Part shown: in pieces, positions 17,205 to 25,918 of the stretch | How the letters are laid out: every line of letters starts with the position of its first letter | Position numbering within the stretch: the first letter of the stretch is position 1 | Assembly (NCBI RefSeq): GCF_904848665.1 | Contig: NZ_CAJHCQ010000002.1 | Span: 643,971 to 707,970, forward strand | Reading direction: 5' to 3' | DNA: 64,000 nucleotides | From: Paraburkholderia hiiakae | Lineage (GTDB): Bacteria; Pseudomonadota; Gammaproteobacteria; Burkholderiales; Burkholderiaceae | Program-made: the position numbers and the translations under genes | The notes under the pieces: generated by a model | What the model was told of the DNA's origin: nothing | Database searches by the model: none | The model's input: only the letters and a program-made list of their open reading frames with translations

Positions 17205-17308
17205 GTCGTATCCCCAAAGTCTGGTCGAATGCGGCGGCGGGACGGCGCGTCCTGACTCGCACGCTACAATCGCTCGACAGATACTACAGGCGCATCCTTT
17301 CAGAACGC

Positions 17309-18583
17309 ATGACCCGTCTCCCGACGCTCAAGGAAACTGTTTCGCGAGGGCTGCGCCGGCTCGCCCTATGGGGCCCCGGCCTCCTCGTGATGCTTGCCGA
17401 CTGCGACGCCGGAAACGTCGTGACGGCCGCACAGGCCGGCGCGCAAACGGGGCTGCGGCTCTTGCCCGTGCTGCTTGCGCTCGTCCCGCTGCTCTACATG
17501 GTTCAGGAACTGACGGTGCGCCTCGGCATATTCACCGGACGCGGGTATGGCGAACTCATCCGCTTGCGCTTCGGACCGGTGTGGGCGGCGCTGGCCGCGG
17601 CCGGACTGGTCGTGGCCGTCCTCGGGTCGCTCGTGACGGAGTTCACTGGCGTCGCTGGCGTGGGGGAAATGTATGGCGTATCGCGTTCCGTCACGCTGCC
17701 GCTCGCCGTCATCCTGTTGACAGGTATCGTGCTCACGGGCTCGCACAAGCGCGTAGACCGGATCGCCATTGCCATCGGCGCATTCGATCTGACGTTTTTC
17801 GCCGTCGCATGGAGTGCGCGCCACAAACTTCAGGTCATGGTCCCGCAGATGACCCAGTTGGCCGGCGGCGGCCGGGAAGCCGGCTATCTGGCCGCGGCGC
17901 TGATTGGCGCGACGTTCAATCCGTGGATGGTGTTCTATCAGCAAGCCGCCGTCGCGGACAGCCTGACAGCCAGAGACTTCACATCAGCGAGGGTCGAGAC
18001 CGCAGTCGGCGCGGTCCTCACGCAATTGCTCACGGCAGCGGTGCTCGTCGCCGCGGCCGCGACGTTGTCGGTGCATGGTGAGCCGCGCGCCCTCGACAGT
18101 ATTGGCGAAATCAGCAATGCGCTCGTTGCCGTAACGGGCCCGTTTGCAGGCCGCCTGCTATTTGGCGCGGGTGTGCTCGGTGCGGCGCTGGTGGCCGCCA
18201 TCGTGAGTTCTCTCGCGCTGGCATGGGGGCTCGGCGATGTGTTCGGATATAGGGCATCGCTCGAGGACCGTCCCGACCGTTCGCCCTGGTTCTTTGGCGC
18301 GTACGCACTGGCCGTTGCAGGCAGTGCGGGCGCTGTCTGGCTCGCGCCCAATCTCGTTTCCCTGAACGTTGCGGCGCAGGTGGTCAACACGCTGATGTTG
18401 CCGCTCGTGTTGGGGCTGCTCGTCGCCCTCAGCGTCACCGCTTTGCCGCAACGCTATCGGCCTCGGGGAATTTATCTGTGGCTCGTCGTTTTTATCGGGG
18501 CGGTCGTGTGTGCGGCAGGTGCCTGGGGCGCTATGCAGGGGCTGCGTCCTTCACCTGCGATGCCAGGCTTACATATCATTTAA
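17309..18583 (+). CDS. NRAMP-family divalent metal transporter with non-canonical metal motifs
   Basis: 424 residues from ATG 17309; eleven or so membrane helices. The TM1 region reads LADCDAGNVVTAAQAGAQTG and continues to LTVRLGIFTGRGYGELI, which aligns with NRAMP DPGN...QAGA...KLGxxTGR. The key motifs differ: D-A-G-N (33-36) replaces D-P-G-N, and TM6 has N204-P-W-M in place of the metal-binding M-P-H-N (ALIGATFNPWM). It therefore belongs to an NRAMP-related branch whose ion selectivity (Mn2+, Mg2+ or other) may differ. Its last 15 bases overlap a small convergent gene. Confidence 0.87.
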   Translation: MTRLPTLKETVSRGLRRLALWGPGLLVMLADCDAGNVVTAAQAGAQTGLRLLPVLLALVPLLYMVQELTVRLGIFTGRGYGELIRLRFGPVWAALAAAGLVVAVLGSLVTEFTGVAGVGEMYGVSRSVTLPLAVILLTGIVLTGSHKRVDRIAIAIGAFDLTFFAVAWSARHKLQVMVPQMTQLAGGGREAGYLAAALIGATFNPWMVFYQQAAVADSLTARDFTSARVETAVGAVLTQLLTAAVLVAAAATLSVHGEPRALDSIGEISNALVAVTGPFAGRLLFGAGVLGAALVAAIVSSLALAWGLGDVFGYRASLEDRPDRSPWFFGAYALAVAGSAGAVWLAPNLVSLNVAAQVVNTLMLPLVLGLLVALSVTALPQRYRPRGIYLWLVVFIGAVVCAAGAWGAMQGLRPSPAMPGLHII

Positions 18584-18733
18584 TAGTCCGAAGTAGACGG
18601 CGGCAAATACAAGGACAATGCCGATGTTCACGGCCAGCCGTAGCCAGAACAGATTCTTGAGGAAAATAAAATCCACGCCGACGACAACGGCGATCAACAA
18701 CAGAATGTAAATCGCAACATACACGTTTCTCAT
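18569..18733 (-). CDS. Small two-helix membrane protein
   Basis: A 54-codon frame, ATG at 18733. The product is MRNVYVAIYILLLIAVVVGVD, then FIFLKNLFWLRLAVN and a second helix IGIVLVFAAVYFGLL: two membrane helices with a short basic loop. Codon third positions are less GC-rich than in the neighbours but the protein has clean hydrophobic periodicity and matched flanking charges, which supports coding. It overlaps the convergent NRAMP gene by 15 bp. No family name can be given. Confidence 0.6.
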   Translation of the reverse strand: MRNVYVAIYILLLIAVVVGVDFIFLKNLFWLRLAVNIGIVLVFAAVYFGLLNDM

Positions 18734-19091
18734 CACGTCAATCGCCGGTCAAACGGTCCTGGTTGCTAGCTGCCAGAAGTCAGGATACGCCCAGACCAGG
18801 CGCCTCCAGGCATCGCGAACGTTTCCATTCATTCTGCCGTCTGGTGCGGCGCATCAGCCAACGTTCCCCGACGCTGCCTTGCGTGTGTTTCCAGGTTTTT
18901 ATTGTTTTGTTGCTATCTTGCTGAAATCGACATTACGAAAGGCTTTTCTCGCTATAGTTAAAGTGCTTTCTCAAGCACTTGACGCGGCGCGGTAAAAATT
19001 GCGCTATGCATCAAGGGCGCCGGTTTGCGCAGGGTGTTTTCGCCACTTTGGGTGAAAGGCCGCAAAACCAACCGATGTCTGGGAGGACCAG
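18734..19091. other. Intergenic region with hairpin
   Basis: No gene seen. It contains a perfect 8-bp hairpin AAGTGCTT-TCTC-AAGCACTT (18961-18980) whose right arm runs into a TTGACG -35-like element at 18979-18984, with a poor -10 (GCTATG) about 18 bases on. This could be the promoter of the small gene at 19092 with an operator over it. The 73 bases before that gene include GGGTGAAAGGCC and could be its leader. Confidence 0.35.
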
Positions 19092-19313
19092 ATGAGACGC
19101 ACGAAGACGCAGTCACTGCGTTATCAGGTCGAAAAATGGCTCGCACCCACCACGCCGGTGCATGTCACCGCGTTCGGCCACACCCCCTCGGGCAAGGCAC
19201 GCTATGTGTGCGTGGAGACGCGCCAGACAACGGGATTTCACGCGCTGTTCTTCTTTCAGCACGACGACGGTTACTGGAACGTGTTTCCTCCCGTGGGTGA
19301 AGAGGTGCTGTGA
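19092..19313 (+). CDS. Conserved-looking small hypothetical protein
   Basis: 73 residues with an excellent ribosome-binding site (GGGAGG, 6 bases before the ATG). Soluble, basic N-terminus (MRRTKTQSLRYQVEKWLAP), then PVHVTAFGHTPSGKARYVCVE and HALFFFQHDDGYWNVFPP, which read as beta-strands of a small folded domain. No Cys pair, no membrane segment. Family not recognised; the strong start site and protein-like composition make it a confident gene of unknown role. Confidence 0.72.
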   Translation: MRRTKTQSLRYQVEKWLAPTTPVHVTAFGHTPSGKARYVCVETRQTTGFHALFFFQHDDGYWNVFPPVGEEVL

Positions 19314-19355
19314 TGCGATTAATATAGTTAGGTATCCAATGTAACGCAAAGCGCT

Positions 19356-20252
19356 TCATTGCATGGCCGCTTGCTCGACGCAGGCGAGAAAGCGCGAGGC
19401 CGCCGTGGTGAGCGGACGCTCCCGCCTTTGCACGACGTAGACGTCCATGTCGGGAAACTGCTCGTGGATCTTCACCTCGCGGATCCTGCGGCGCTTCATC
19501 TCGAGCTGGAACGTCGGCAGTGTCGCCACGCAAATCACATCGGTCTTCGCGATCAAGGCGACGGACGGCGCCAATGCCTGGCAGCGCATGATCCTGCTGG
19601 GCGCGGACAGACCCAGCGAGTGGAAGTAGGCGCTGAACCCCTTGTCGATTTCGTCGCCAGGCTCGCAAGGCACGAGCCATTCCGCTGCGTGCAGCATCGA
19701 CATCGAGCGAGCCTGCGCGAGAGGATGGCCCTGGCGCGCCACGACCAGCAACGGCATCGACATGATTTTTCGTCGCTCGACGAAATCGGGCCATTGCGTG
19801 TCCGCGACTGCCGTGATGACCGCAAAATCGGTGTCCCCGTCACGCAGCGCATGGAGCGCGGCGGGCAGCGCCAATTCGCGCACGGTCACTGACGTATCGG
19901 GATTCTGTGCGCGAAACTGCCCAAACGCCTGGGGCAGCAAAGCACACGCAACGGCCGATGACACGGACACCGCAACCTCGCCGCCCGCTCCATTGAGCAT
20001 GACCGACAGTTCTTCGTGAATGTGCCGCACGTCGTTGACCAGCATGCGTGCGCGGCGCTGAAACACGACGCCATATTCGGTGAGCGCAATGCCGTTGACC
20101 GAGCGCACGACGAGTGGCACGCCCAGCGTCCTTTCCAGTTCGCGGATCGTGACCGTGACGGCGGGTTGCGTCAAACGCAGTGCGCGCGCGGCGCCATGCA
20201 AGCTGCCCTGCTCGGCGACACTCAGGAATACCCGCAATTGACGAAGTTTCAT
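19356..20252 (-). CDS. LysR-family transcriptional regulator
   Basis: 298 residues. N-terminal helix-turn-helix: FLSVAEQGSLHGAARALRLTQPAVTVTIRELERTLGVPLVVRS, followed by the linker helix and a periplasmic-binding-like effector domain (VSVSSAVACALLPQAFGQFR). The group resembles GbpR/CbbR-like LTTRs. It is divergent from the DUF2817 peptidase gene across a 123-bp region containing the T-rich stretches expected of an LTTR target, so it probably controls that gene and the downstream porin. Inducer unknown. Confidence 0.92.
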   Translation of the reverse strand: MKLRQLRVFLSVAEQGSLHGAARALRLTQPAVTVTIRELERTLGVPLVVRSVNGIALTEYGVVFQRRARMLVNDVRHIHEELSVMLNGAGGEVAVSVSSAVACALLPQAFGQFRAQNPDTSVTVRELALPAALHALRDGDTDFAVITAVADTQWPDFVERRKIMSMPLLVVARQGHPLAQARSMSMLHAAEWLVPCEPGDEIDKGFSAYFHSLGLSAPSRIMRCQALAPSVALIAKTDVICVATLPTFQLEMKRRRIREVKIHEQFPDMDVYVVQRRERPLTTAASRFLACVEQAAMQ

Positions 20253-20375
20253 TGTGCTCCATGGGATAAAAAAACGTTATCAAGGCCATTTTTTTATTGC
20301 CTTGTGCGCCGGTACGTTAGTCATGATGATTGTGACCGAACGCACGCCTCGCGTGCATCTCCTCGGGGTCACTGC

Positions 20376-21479
20376 ATGGTAATAAAAAAATATTTCTCCG
20401 CTTCGTATGCGCAGGCGCGCGAGCGATTCACGCAGGCGGCACGCGCTGGCGGGTTCGAACTGGGGCAGGTCGTGCACCCCACGGCTGTCGGCCCCGATGG
20501 TGGGAGCCTGTCGATCGATCTCGCGATTCACGCGCCCGCCGGCGCGCGTTCGCTGCTCATCATCACGTCTGGCACACATGGTGTTGAGGGCTTCTGCGGA
20601 TCGGGTTGTCAGGTCGGATTGCTCGAGGACGCGGCCTTCCTGGCCGAGACGAAGCGGCGCGGCGTCGCGCTGTTGATGATTCACGGCGTAAACCCGTACG
20701 GATTTGCGCATCTGCGCCGGGTGAACGAAGACAACGTCGATCTGAACCGCAATAGCGCGGACTATTCGACGCTCGCCGATTCGAATCCCGGGTACGTGGC
20801 GCTCGATCCCTTGTTGTTGCCGGAGGTTTGGCCGCCTGACGCGGCCAATCAGGCCGCTCTCGGCGCTTATATCCAGACGCATGGCGAAGAGGCGTTGCGC
20901 AATACGGTGTCGAAGGGGCAGTACGTGGTACCGGACGGGATGTTCTACGGCGGAGCGCAAACGAGTTGGAGCACGCAGGCCGTCCACTCAATCCTGCGCG
21001 CGCACGCGAGCGGCTATCGGCGCCTCGCGTGGATCGATCTTCACACGGGACTGGGCCCATATGGTCACGGTGAAAAGATCTTCATGAGCACGGATTGCGC
21101 CGAACTGGAAAGAGCGCGCCGTTGGTGGGGCAACGATGTGAAGCCGATCCATGAACCGGGTTCGATTTCGGCCGACGTGCAAGGCCCGATCATCACGTTT
21201 TCGTACGACGAATTCCCGGGCGTCGAAAAGACGACGCTAGGCCTGGAATTCGGCACTTACGAACCCTTGCATGTGTTGCAGGCGCTGCGCGCCGATCACT
21301 GGCTGCACCGTCATCCAGAATGCGAGGCCGCCACCGCCGCGCAGATCCGGCAAAACCTGAAGGACGCGTTCTATTGCGACAACGACGAATGGAAGGGCCT
21401 GATTTTCGGGCAGATGCGCGTCGTCGCCTCGCAGGCCGTTGCTGGGCTCTGCGAAAGTGATTCGGATGTAACCGTCTAG
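20376..21479 (+). CDS. DUF2817 zinc carboxypeptidase-like (M14 family) hydrolase
   Basis: 367 residues from the ATG at 20376. The M14-type metal site is readable: H68 and E71 in SGTHGVEGFCGSG, and H223 in WIDLHTGLGP; NEDNVDLNRN supplies the Arg/Asn substrate-binding motif and LGLEFGTY the probable catalytic Glu. No signal peptide, so cytoplasmic. DUF2817 proteins are thought to be carboxypeptidases or amidohydrolases acting on small amides; no substrate is known. It is followed 168 nt later by a porin, and the pair is probably under the divergent LysR, which suggests uptake and breakdown of a small peptide-like compound. Confidence 0.88.
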   Translation: MVIKKYFSASYAQARERFTQAARAGGFELGQVVHPTAVGPDGGSLSIDLAIHAPAGARSLLIITSGTHGVEGFCGSGCQVGLLEDAAFLAETKRRGVALLMIHGVNPYGFAHLRRVNEDNVDLNRNSADYSTLADSNPGYVALDPLLLPEVWPPDAANQAALGAYIQTHGEEALRNTVSKGQYVVPDGMFYGGAQTSWSTQAVHSILRAHASGYRRLAWIDLHTGLGPYGHGEKIFMSTDCAELERARRWWGNDVKPIHEPGSISADVQGPIITFSYDEFPGVEKTTLGLEFGTYEPLHVLQALRADHWLHRHPECEAATAAQIRQNLKDAFYCDNDEWKGLIFGQMRVVASQAVAGLCESDSDVTV

Positions 21480-21647
21480 AGACGACGCCGGCTTTCCTCC
21501 GGGAATCGGAGCGGGAACATGAAGCGTCGGGGTTCCATCGAATCTTGAATGCTAGATGTTATGGAATCCGAAATTAATGTGACGGAACAATCATCAGCAA
21601 GACAACGCATAACTATTTTAAAAACCATCTCTAAAGATAGGAGACTC

Positions 21648-22853
21648 ATGAAGATGGCGAAGCAACGGAAGTGGCCACTCAAGGCATGCGTGGCCGCCGC
21701 GGCGCTCGGTGCAGCCAGCGCGGCGTATGCGGACGGGAGCGTGACGCTGTATGGTATCGCCGACGTCGGCGTGATGTATCTGAGTCATTCGACACCGGAA
21801 TTCAATGGCAGCACGGGCACGGGCCACGTGTTCCAGCTCACGAACTCGGGCTATTCGCCTTCGCTGTGGGGTTTGTCAGGCAAGGAAGATCTGGGCGGCG
21901 GCCTCCAGGCGGAATTCAAGCTCGAAAGCGGTATCAACCTCGCCAATGGCGGCTTCGATAACCCGGGCGGCAACAACGGGCTGTTCAACCGTATCGCCGA
22001 GGTCGGTGTGTCGGGAGGCTTTGGTACGGTCAAGGCGGGCCTGCAGATCTCGCCATTCTTCAACATCATTTACGCACTCGATCCGCGCGGTGCGGGCGAA
22101 TTCGGCAGCATTCTCACTCCCGTCAGCGACAACAGTCTGATCGCCGCTGTCTTCATGCCCAATGCGGTGTCGTATACGTCGCCCGACATAGGCGGATTCC
22201 AGGCGGCGGGCCTGTTCGCGCTCGGCGGCGTCGCGGGTTCCTTCCAGACCGGCCGTGCATGGTCGGTCAGCGGGCGGTACACCAACGGCACATTCCTCGC
22301 CGCGGCGGCGTACATCAGCACCAACAACGCAGCCGACAGTGCGCTCGCGAGCATTGGCCAACTCTATCCAATCAACGTACGCGCTTATACCGCGGGCATG
22401 AGCTACAAATTCGGCGGACTGATTGCCAAGGCGGCGTTCGCCAATTTCAAGGCGAACAGCGTGCCGGTCTCGGTGAATCCGTCGCTGATGTATTCGACCA
22501 ATACCAGTGTGAACATCTATAGCGGCGGCTTCGACTATTTCCCGCTGCCGTATCTCGATCTGAACGCCGGCGTGTACTACCAGCAGGACCGCGTGAACTC
22601 CGGCGGTCATTCGGTGATGGGCGCGATCGGCTCGCAATTCTTCCTGTCCAAGCGCACGTCACTGTATGCGCAGGTCGGCCTCGTGAACAACACTTGCGCG
22701 CACAACGGTGTATGCCTCGGTTCGGGTCTGACGGTGGACAGCGCCGGCAGTGGCGTGGGGGGGCTGCAAGGTCTCGGACTGGCTGCAGCAGGCCTGGGCC
22801 TGCCGCCGGGCACGACGGTCGGCGCCAACGTCGGCATTCGAACGACCTTCTGA
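21648..22853 (+). CDS. Outer-membrane porin, Gram-negative Porin_4 type
   Basis: 401 residues from ATG 21648 (AGGAGACTC upstream). Signal peptide: basic KQRKWPLKACVAAAALGAA, cleaved after SAAYA. The mature start DGSVTLYGIADVGVMYLSH and the SLWGLSGKEDLGGGLQAEFKLE block are hallmarks of burkholderial 16-strand trimeric porins, and it ends in Phe (VGIRTTF), the BAM recognition residue. The C-terminal region is unusual: a long Gly/Ala/Leu-rich loop (GGLQGLGLAAAGLGLPPGTTVG) just before the last strand. It passes small solutes, possibly the peptidase substrate. Confidence 0.93.
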   Translation: MKMAKQRKWPLKACVAAAALGAASAAYADGSVTLYGIADVGVMYLSHSTPEFNGSTGTGHVFQLTNSGYSPSLWGLSGKEDLGGGLQAEFKLESGINLANGGFDNPGGNNGLFNRIAEVGVSGGFGTVKAGLQISPFFNIIYALDPRGAGEFGSILTPVSDNSLIAAVFMPNAVSYTSPDIGGFQAAGLFALGGVAGSFQTGRAWSVSGRYTNGTFLAAAAYISTNNAADSALASIGQLYPINVRAYTAGMSYKFGGLIAKAAFANFKANSVPVSVNPSLMYSTNTSVNIYSGGFDYFPLPYLDLNAGVYYQQDRVNSGGHSVMGAIGSQFFLSKRTSLYAQVGLVNNTCAHNGVCLGSGLTVDSAGSGVGGLQGLGLAAAGLGLPPGTTVGANVGIRTTF

Positions 22854-22887
22854 TCGTGGCAACGCCCACCAACCAAAACGGAGCAAC

Positions 22888-23241
22888 ATGACCATGGGTA
22901 TTCAAAAGCTCGCCGTCATTGTCGGCGCTGTCGCGGCGCTGGCTGCGTTCAATGCACAGGCACAGCCCGCTGATTCCTCGGTTCCCTTAGCCGCCGCATC
23001 ATCAGCCAGAGCCGCCCGCAAGGCGGACCACATGCTTGAAAAGACGGTGCGCAAGGCGCTGGGCAAGGACAAGGCCGTGGACGTGACCAACGTCAGTGTC
23101 CGAGCGCGCAACGGCGCAGTGACGTTGCTTGGCACGGTGCCCGAACAGGGCCAGGTGGACGCTGCCGCGCAGGCCGCGCAAGGCGTGGCCGGCGTGTCGT
23201 CGGTCAACAACGCGCTGACGGTCAAGGCCGTCGCCCATTAG
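22888..23241 (+). CDS. Periplasmic BON-domain protein
   Basis: 117 residues. Signal peptide IQKLAVIVGAVAALAAFNAQA. The mature protein contains one BON domain: VRKALGKDKAVDVTNVSVRARNGAVTLLGTVPEQGQVDAAAQAAQGVAGVSSVNNAL, with the conserved Gly-x-Val-x-Leu-x-Gly core. BON proteins (OsmY, Kbp) bind membranes or lipids under osmotic or other stress. It lies 34 nt after the porin and is ended by a very strong hairpin at 23286-23321. A second BON protein is encoded at 40849-41142. Confidence 0.88.
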   Translation: MTMGIQKLAVIVGAVAALAAFNAQAQPADSSVPLAAASSARAARKADHMLEKTVRKALGKDKAVDVTNVSVRARNGAVTLLGTVPEQGQVDAAAQAAQGVAGVSSVNNALTVKAVAH

Positions 23242-23285
23242 GAGCGGGACTGCCGACTTCTCGCCGGCGCTCCTTTCCCCCAACA

Positions 23286-23321
23286 CATCAAGGCCGCTTC
23301 CCCAGGGAAGCGGCCTTGATG
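23286..23321. terminator. Perfect 17-bp hairpin, bidirectional terminator
   Basis: Positions 23286-23302 are the exact reverse complement of 23305-23321 with a two-base loop; the core is AAGGCCGCTTCCC. It lies between the BON gene (plus) and the DHA2 exporter (minus, ends 23379), the place expected for a shared terminator. Only a short T-run (CTTTG) follows on the plus strand. Confidence 0.75.
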
Positions 23322-23378
23322 CTTTGCGGCCTAAGTCGTGAAAAGCGGCATGCGATCCCGCTCGCCGTTGTCCACCCA

Positions 23379-24851
23379 TTACCGTGTGCGTGGCCCATCT
23401 GCATGCGTGCGTCGATGCAGCGGTCCGAGCGCGCTCGAGAGCAGCGCGCAAGGCAGCAGGATCGCGACGAGCGCGAACATCGTGGTCCTGAATGCCTGCG
23501 CGTACTCGAGCGCGCCGGGCGCGGCGCCGAGCTTCGAGAAGAACAGGCCGCCCAGCGTTGCCGCGCCAACGGCGGCGCCGATCTGCAGCGTTGCCGTGAC
23601 CATGCCCGAGGCGATACCCGCGCGCTCGGGCTCCACTTCGGCAAGCACGATGCGCACGACGGAGGGCAGAACGAGCCCCTGGCCGATGCCGATTGCTCCG
23701 AGGCCGAGATAAAACCCGGCGCCTGGTTGCGCCACTCCCGCGAGCGCAGCCGCAATGGCGAGCCCAAGCGCGAGCATCACGAAGCCCAGCGTCAGAGCGT
23801 GATAGCCGCCGAACCGGTGCACGAGGCGCGGCATCAGCAACGGGCTCGAAAGAAACCCGAGGCCGAACGGCAGGATCGCGAGTCCCGATGCGAGCGGCGT
23901 CCAATGCAGGCCGCCTTGCAGATAGATGCCGTAGGTCAGGAAAAACGCGCTCATCGTATAGAAGAGGAACGCCAGCACGAGGCCGAGCGCGATGACCGGA
24001 TTGCGGAAGAGGCGTACGTCGAGCAGGGGATCCTTGCCGTCGACGAGGCTGCGCCACTCCACGCGCAACAGCAGGCCTAGCATGGGCGGCGAACCGATCA
24101 GGCAGGCGAGCATCCACAACGGCCAGCCGGACTCGCGCCCGCGCGTGAGCGGATAAACGAGCATTAGGAGAAACAGCGAAAGCAGCAGGGTGCCTGGCAC
24201 GTCGATGCGCTTGCCGCGCGGCGGCCGGCTTTCCGGAATGAAGCGCCAACTGCCGATGAGCGCGAACACGCCTATGGGCAGGTTGACAAGAAAGATCGCG
24301 CGCCAGCCCAGACCGAATGGGTGCAGGCTGATGAGCGCGCCACCGCCAAGCTGGCCGATCACTGCCGCAACGCCGAAAACGAACGCATAAAGGCCCATCA
24401 CGCGCACCTGCTCATGCGGCGTGAATACGCTGCGGATGGTGGCGAGCACCTGCGGCGCGAGGGTCGCGGCGAACAGGCCCTGCAAGATGCGGCCGGCAAC
24501 GAGCGCCGTGCCGCTGGTGGCGAGGCCGCAGAACGTGGAGGCGACGACGAAGCCCGCCATGCCGATCATGAAGATGCGCTTGCGGCCGTACAGGTCGCCG
24601 AGGCGCCCGCCGGTGATCAGCATGACGGCGTTCGCGCACGCGTAGGCCGAGACGACCAGCTGGAGTTCGGACGCATTCGCGCCGAGTCCGTCGCGGATGG
24701 CGGGCAGCGCCAGGTTCACGATGAAGTAGTCGAGCGGCGGCAGGATGGCGCCCACCAGTAAAACGACCAGCGCCCAGCCGTGATGACCATGGCCGGCTTC
24801 GACGGCGGCGCGGGGCGCCACGGCGCAGGCGGCATACGTATTGTCAGACAT
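23379..24851 (-). CDS. MFS drug exporter, DHA2 family (14-TM, EmrB/QacA-like)
   Basis: 490 residues with fourteen predicted membrane helices. Motif D1-like LPPLDYFIVNLALPAIRDGLG in TM1 and motif A GGRLGDLYGRKRIF after TM2 identify the DHA2 branch; motif C region VLATIRSVFTPHEQ-RVMGLYAF follows. It most likely exports toxic amphiphiles by proton antiport. The His-rich N-terminus (EAGHGHHG) is not family-typical. It is divergent from a LysR gene 158 bp away, the likely regulator. Confidence 0.92.
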   Translation of the reverse strand: MSDNTYAACAVAPRAAVEAGHGHHGWALVVLLVGAILPPLDYFIVNLALPAIRDGLGANASELQLVVSAYACANAVMLITGGRLGDLYGRKRIFMIGMAGFVVASTFCGLATSGTALVAGRILQGLFAATLAPQVLATIRSVFTPHEQVRVMGLYAFVFGVAAVIGQLGGGALISLHPFGLGWRAIFLVNLPIGVFALIGSWRFIPESRPPRGKRIDVPGTLLLSLFLLMLVYPLTRGRESGWPLWMLACLIGSPPMLGLLLRVEWRSLVDGKDPLLDVRLFRNPVIALGLVLAFLFYTMSAFFLTYGIYLQGGLHWTPLASGLAILPFGLGFLSSPLLMPRLVHRFGGYHALTLGFVMLALGLAIAAALAGVAQPGAGFYLGLGAIGIGQGLVLPSVVRIVLAEVEPERAGIASGMVTATLQIGAAVGAATLGGLFFSKLGAAPGALEYAQAFRTTMFALVAILLPCALLSSALGPLHRRTHADGPRTR

Positions 24852-25009
24852 GAGTGTGCTCAGCGATAAAGGGCCGGATTATGGTCAGACTGCTTCGCCG
24901 GGGGCGCGCAGTCTGGCTATCGAATCGACATTCTGACGACACCGGAAGGTCCGGAAAAGCGGGAATAAATGGTACTATCCATCGACTTATTCGATGGGTT
25001 GGGGATGTC

Positions 25010-25888
25010 ATGCGCGGTTTCGAATTCGACCAGTTGAAGACGTTCGCGGCCGTGGCGAACGTGGGCAGCCTTTCGGCGGCGGCGCCGCTGCTGCATCTTT
25101 CGCAATCGACGATCAGCGAGCAGGTGCGCAAGCTCGAGGTGCGCGCGGGCGTGCCGCTTTTCCTGCGCAGCAAGCGCGGCGTCGAGCTGACGCCCGCGGG
25201 CACGCGGCTGCTAGAGCACGCGCGGCGCCTCGTGGCGCTAAACGAAGCGGCTTTCGACGAGGTGCGTGGCCAGGCCATCAAGGGAGAGCTGCGCGTCGCG
25301 ATTACCGAGTACTTCCGCACCAACGAGGTGGCGGGTTTGCTTGTGAGGCTGCGCGACTGCTATCCGCAACTGAGTTTGCACGTGAGCGCGATGAAGAGCG
25401 CCGACATCGAAGTCGCGTATGCGAAGCGGCAGATCGATCTCGGCGTGGTCATGCACCTGTCGAGCGGCCCGTTCCGGCCCGCCGCCGCCGACGCGGACAC
25501 ACGCTGGGAGTTGCTGCGCGAGCCGCTCTACTGGGTCGCGTCGCCCACGCTCGCCGAGCAGTTGCCGCAAGCGCTGCCGCTCGTGCTGCTGCCGGGCGAC
25601 TGCATGATGCACCAGGTCGCGGTGCGCTCTCTCGAAGAAAACGACATACCGTACGTGCTCGTTCACAGCGCGTCGGGCGTGGCCGGGCTGCAGTCCATGC
25701 TCGCAGCCGGTCTCGGTGTGGGTTGCCTGTGCGCATCCGCAATCGGCGAGGGCCTCGTGCGTCTCGGCCCGAAACATCGGCTGCCGGTCTTGCCCGACGC
25801 TGTGTTCTCGCTCATGCCGCCTCATCCCGGCGAAGGGGACACCGTGACACAGGCGAGGGAAGTGTTGGCGCGGCAACTGCTGGTGTGA
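25010..25888 (+). CDS. LysR-family transcriptional regulator
   Basis: 292 residues from ATG 25010. Helix-turn-helix: FDQLKTFAAVANVGSLSAAAPLLHLSQSTISEQVRKLEVRAGVPLFLRS, then the linker and effector domain. The effector domain lacks the usual long C-terminal helix but has the expected GVGCLCASAI element. It is divergent from the DHA2 exporter, so it probably senses a toxic ligand and controls that gene. It converges on the 3HB-oligomer hydrolase with only 30 bp between stops. Confidence 0.92.
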   Translation: MRGFEFDQLKTFAAVANVGSLSAAAPLLHLSQSTISEQVRKLEVRAGVPLFLRSKRGVELTPAGTRLLEHARRLVALNEAAFDEVRGQAIKGELRVAITEYFRTNEVAGLLVRLRDCYPQLSLHVSAMKSADIEVAYAKRQIDLGVVMHLSSGPFRPAAADADTRWELLREPLYWVASPTLAEQLPQALPLVLLPGDCMMHQVAVRSLEENDIPYVLVHSASGVAGLQSMLAAGLGVGCLCASAIGEGLVRLGPKHRLPVLPDAVFSLMPPHPGEGDTVTQAREVLARQLLV

Positions 25889-25918
25889 TGCGGCCACCGC
25901 GCCAACCGCCTTCGCGCC

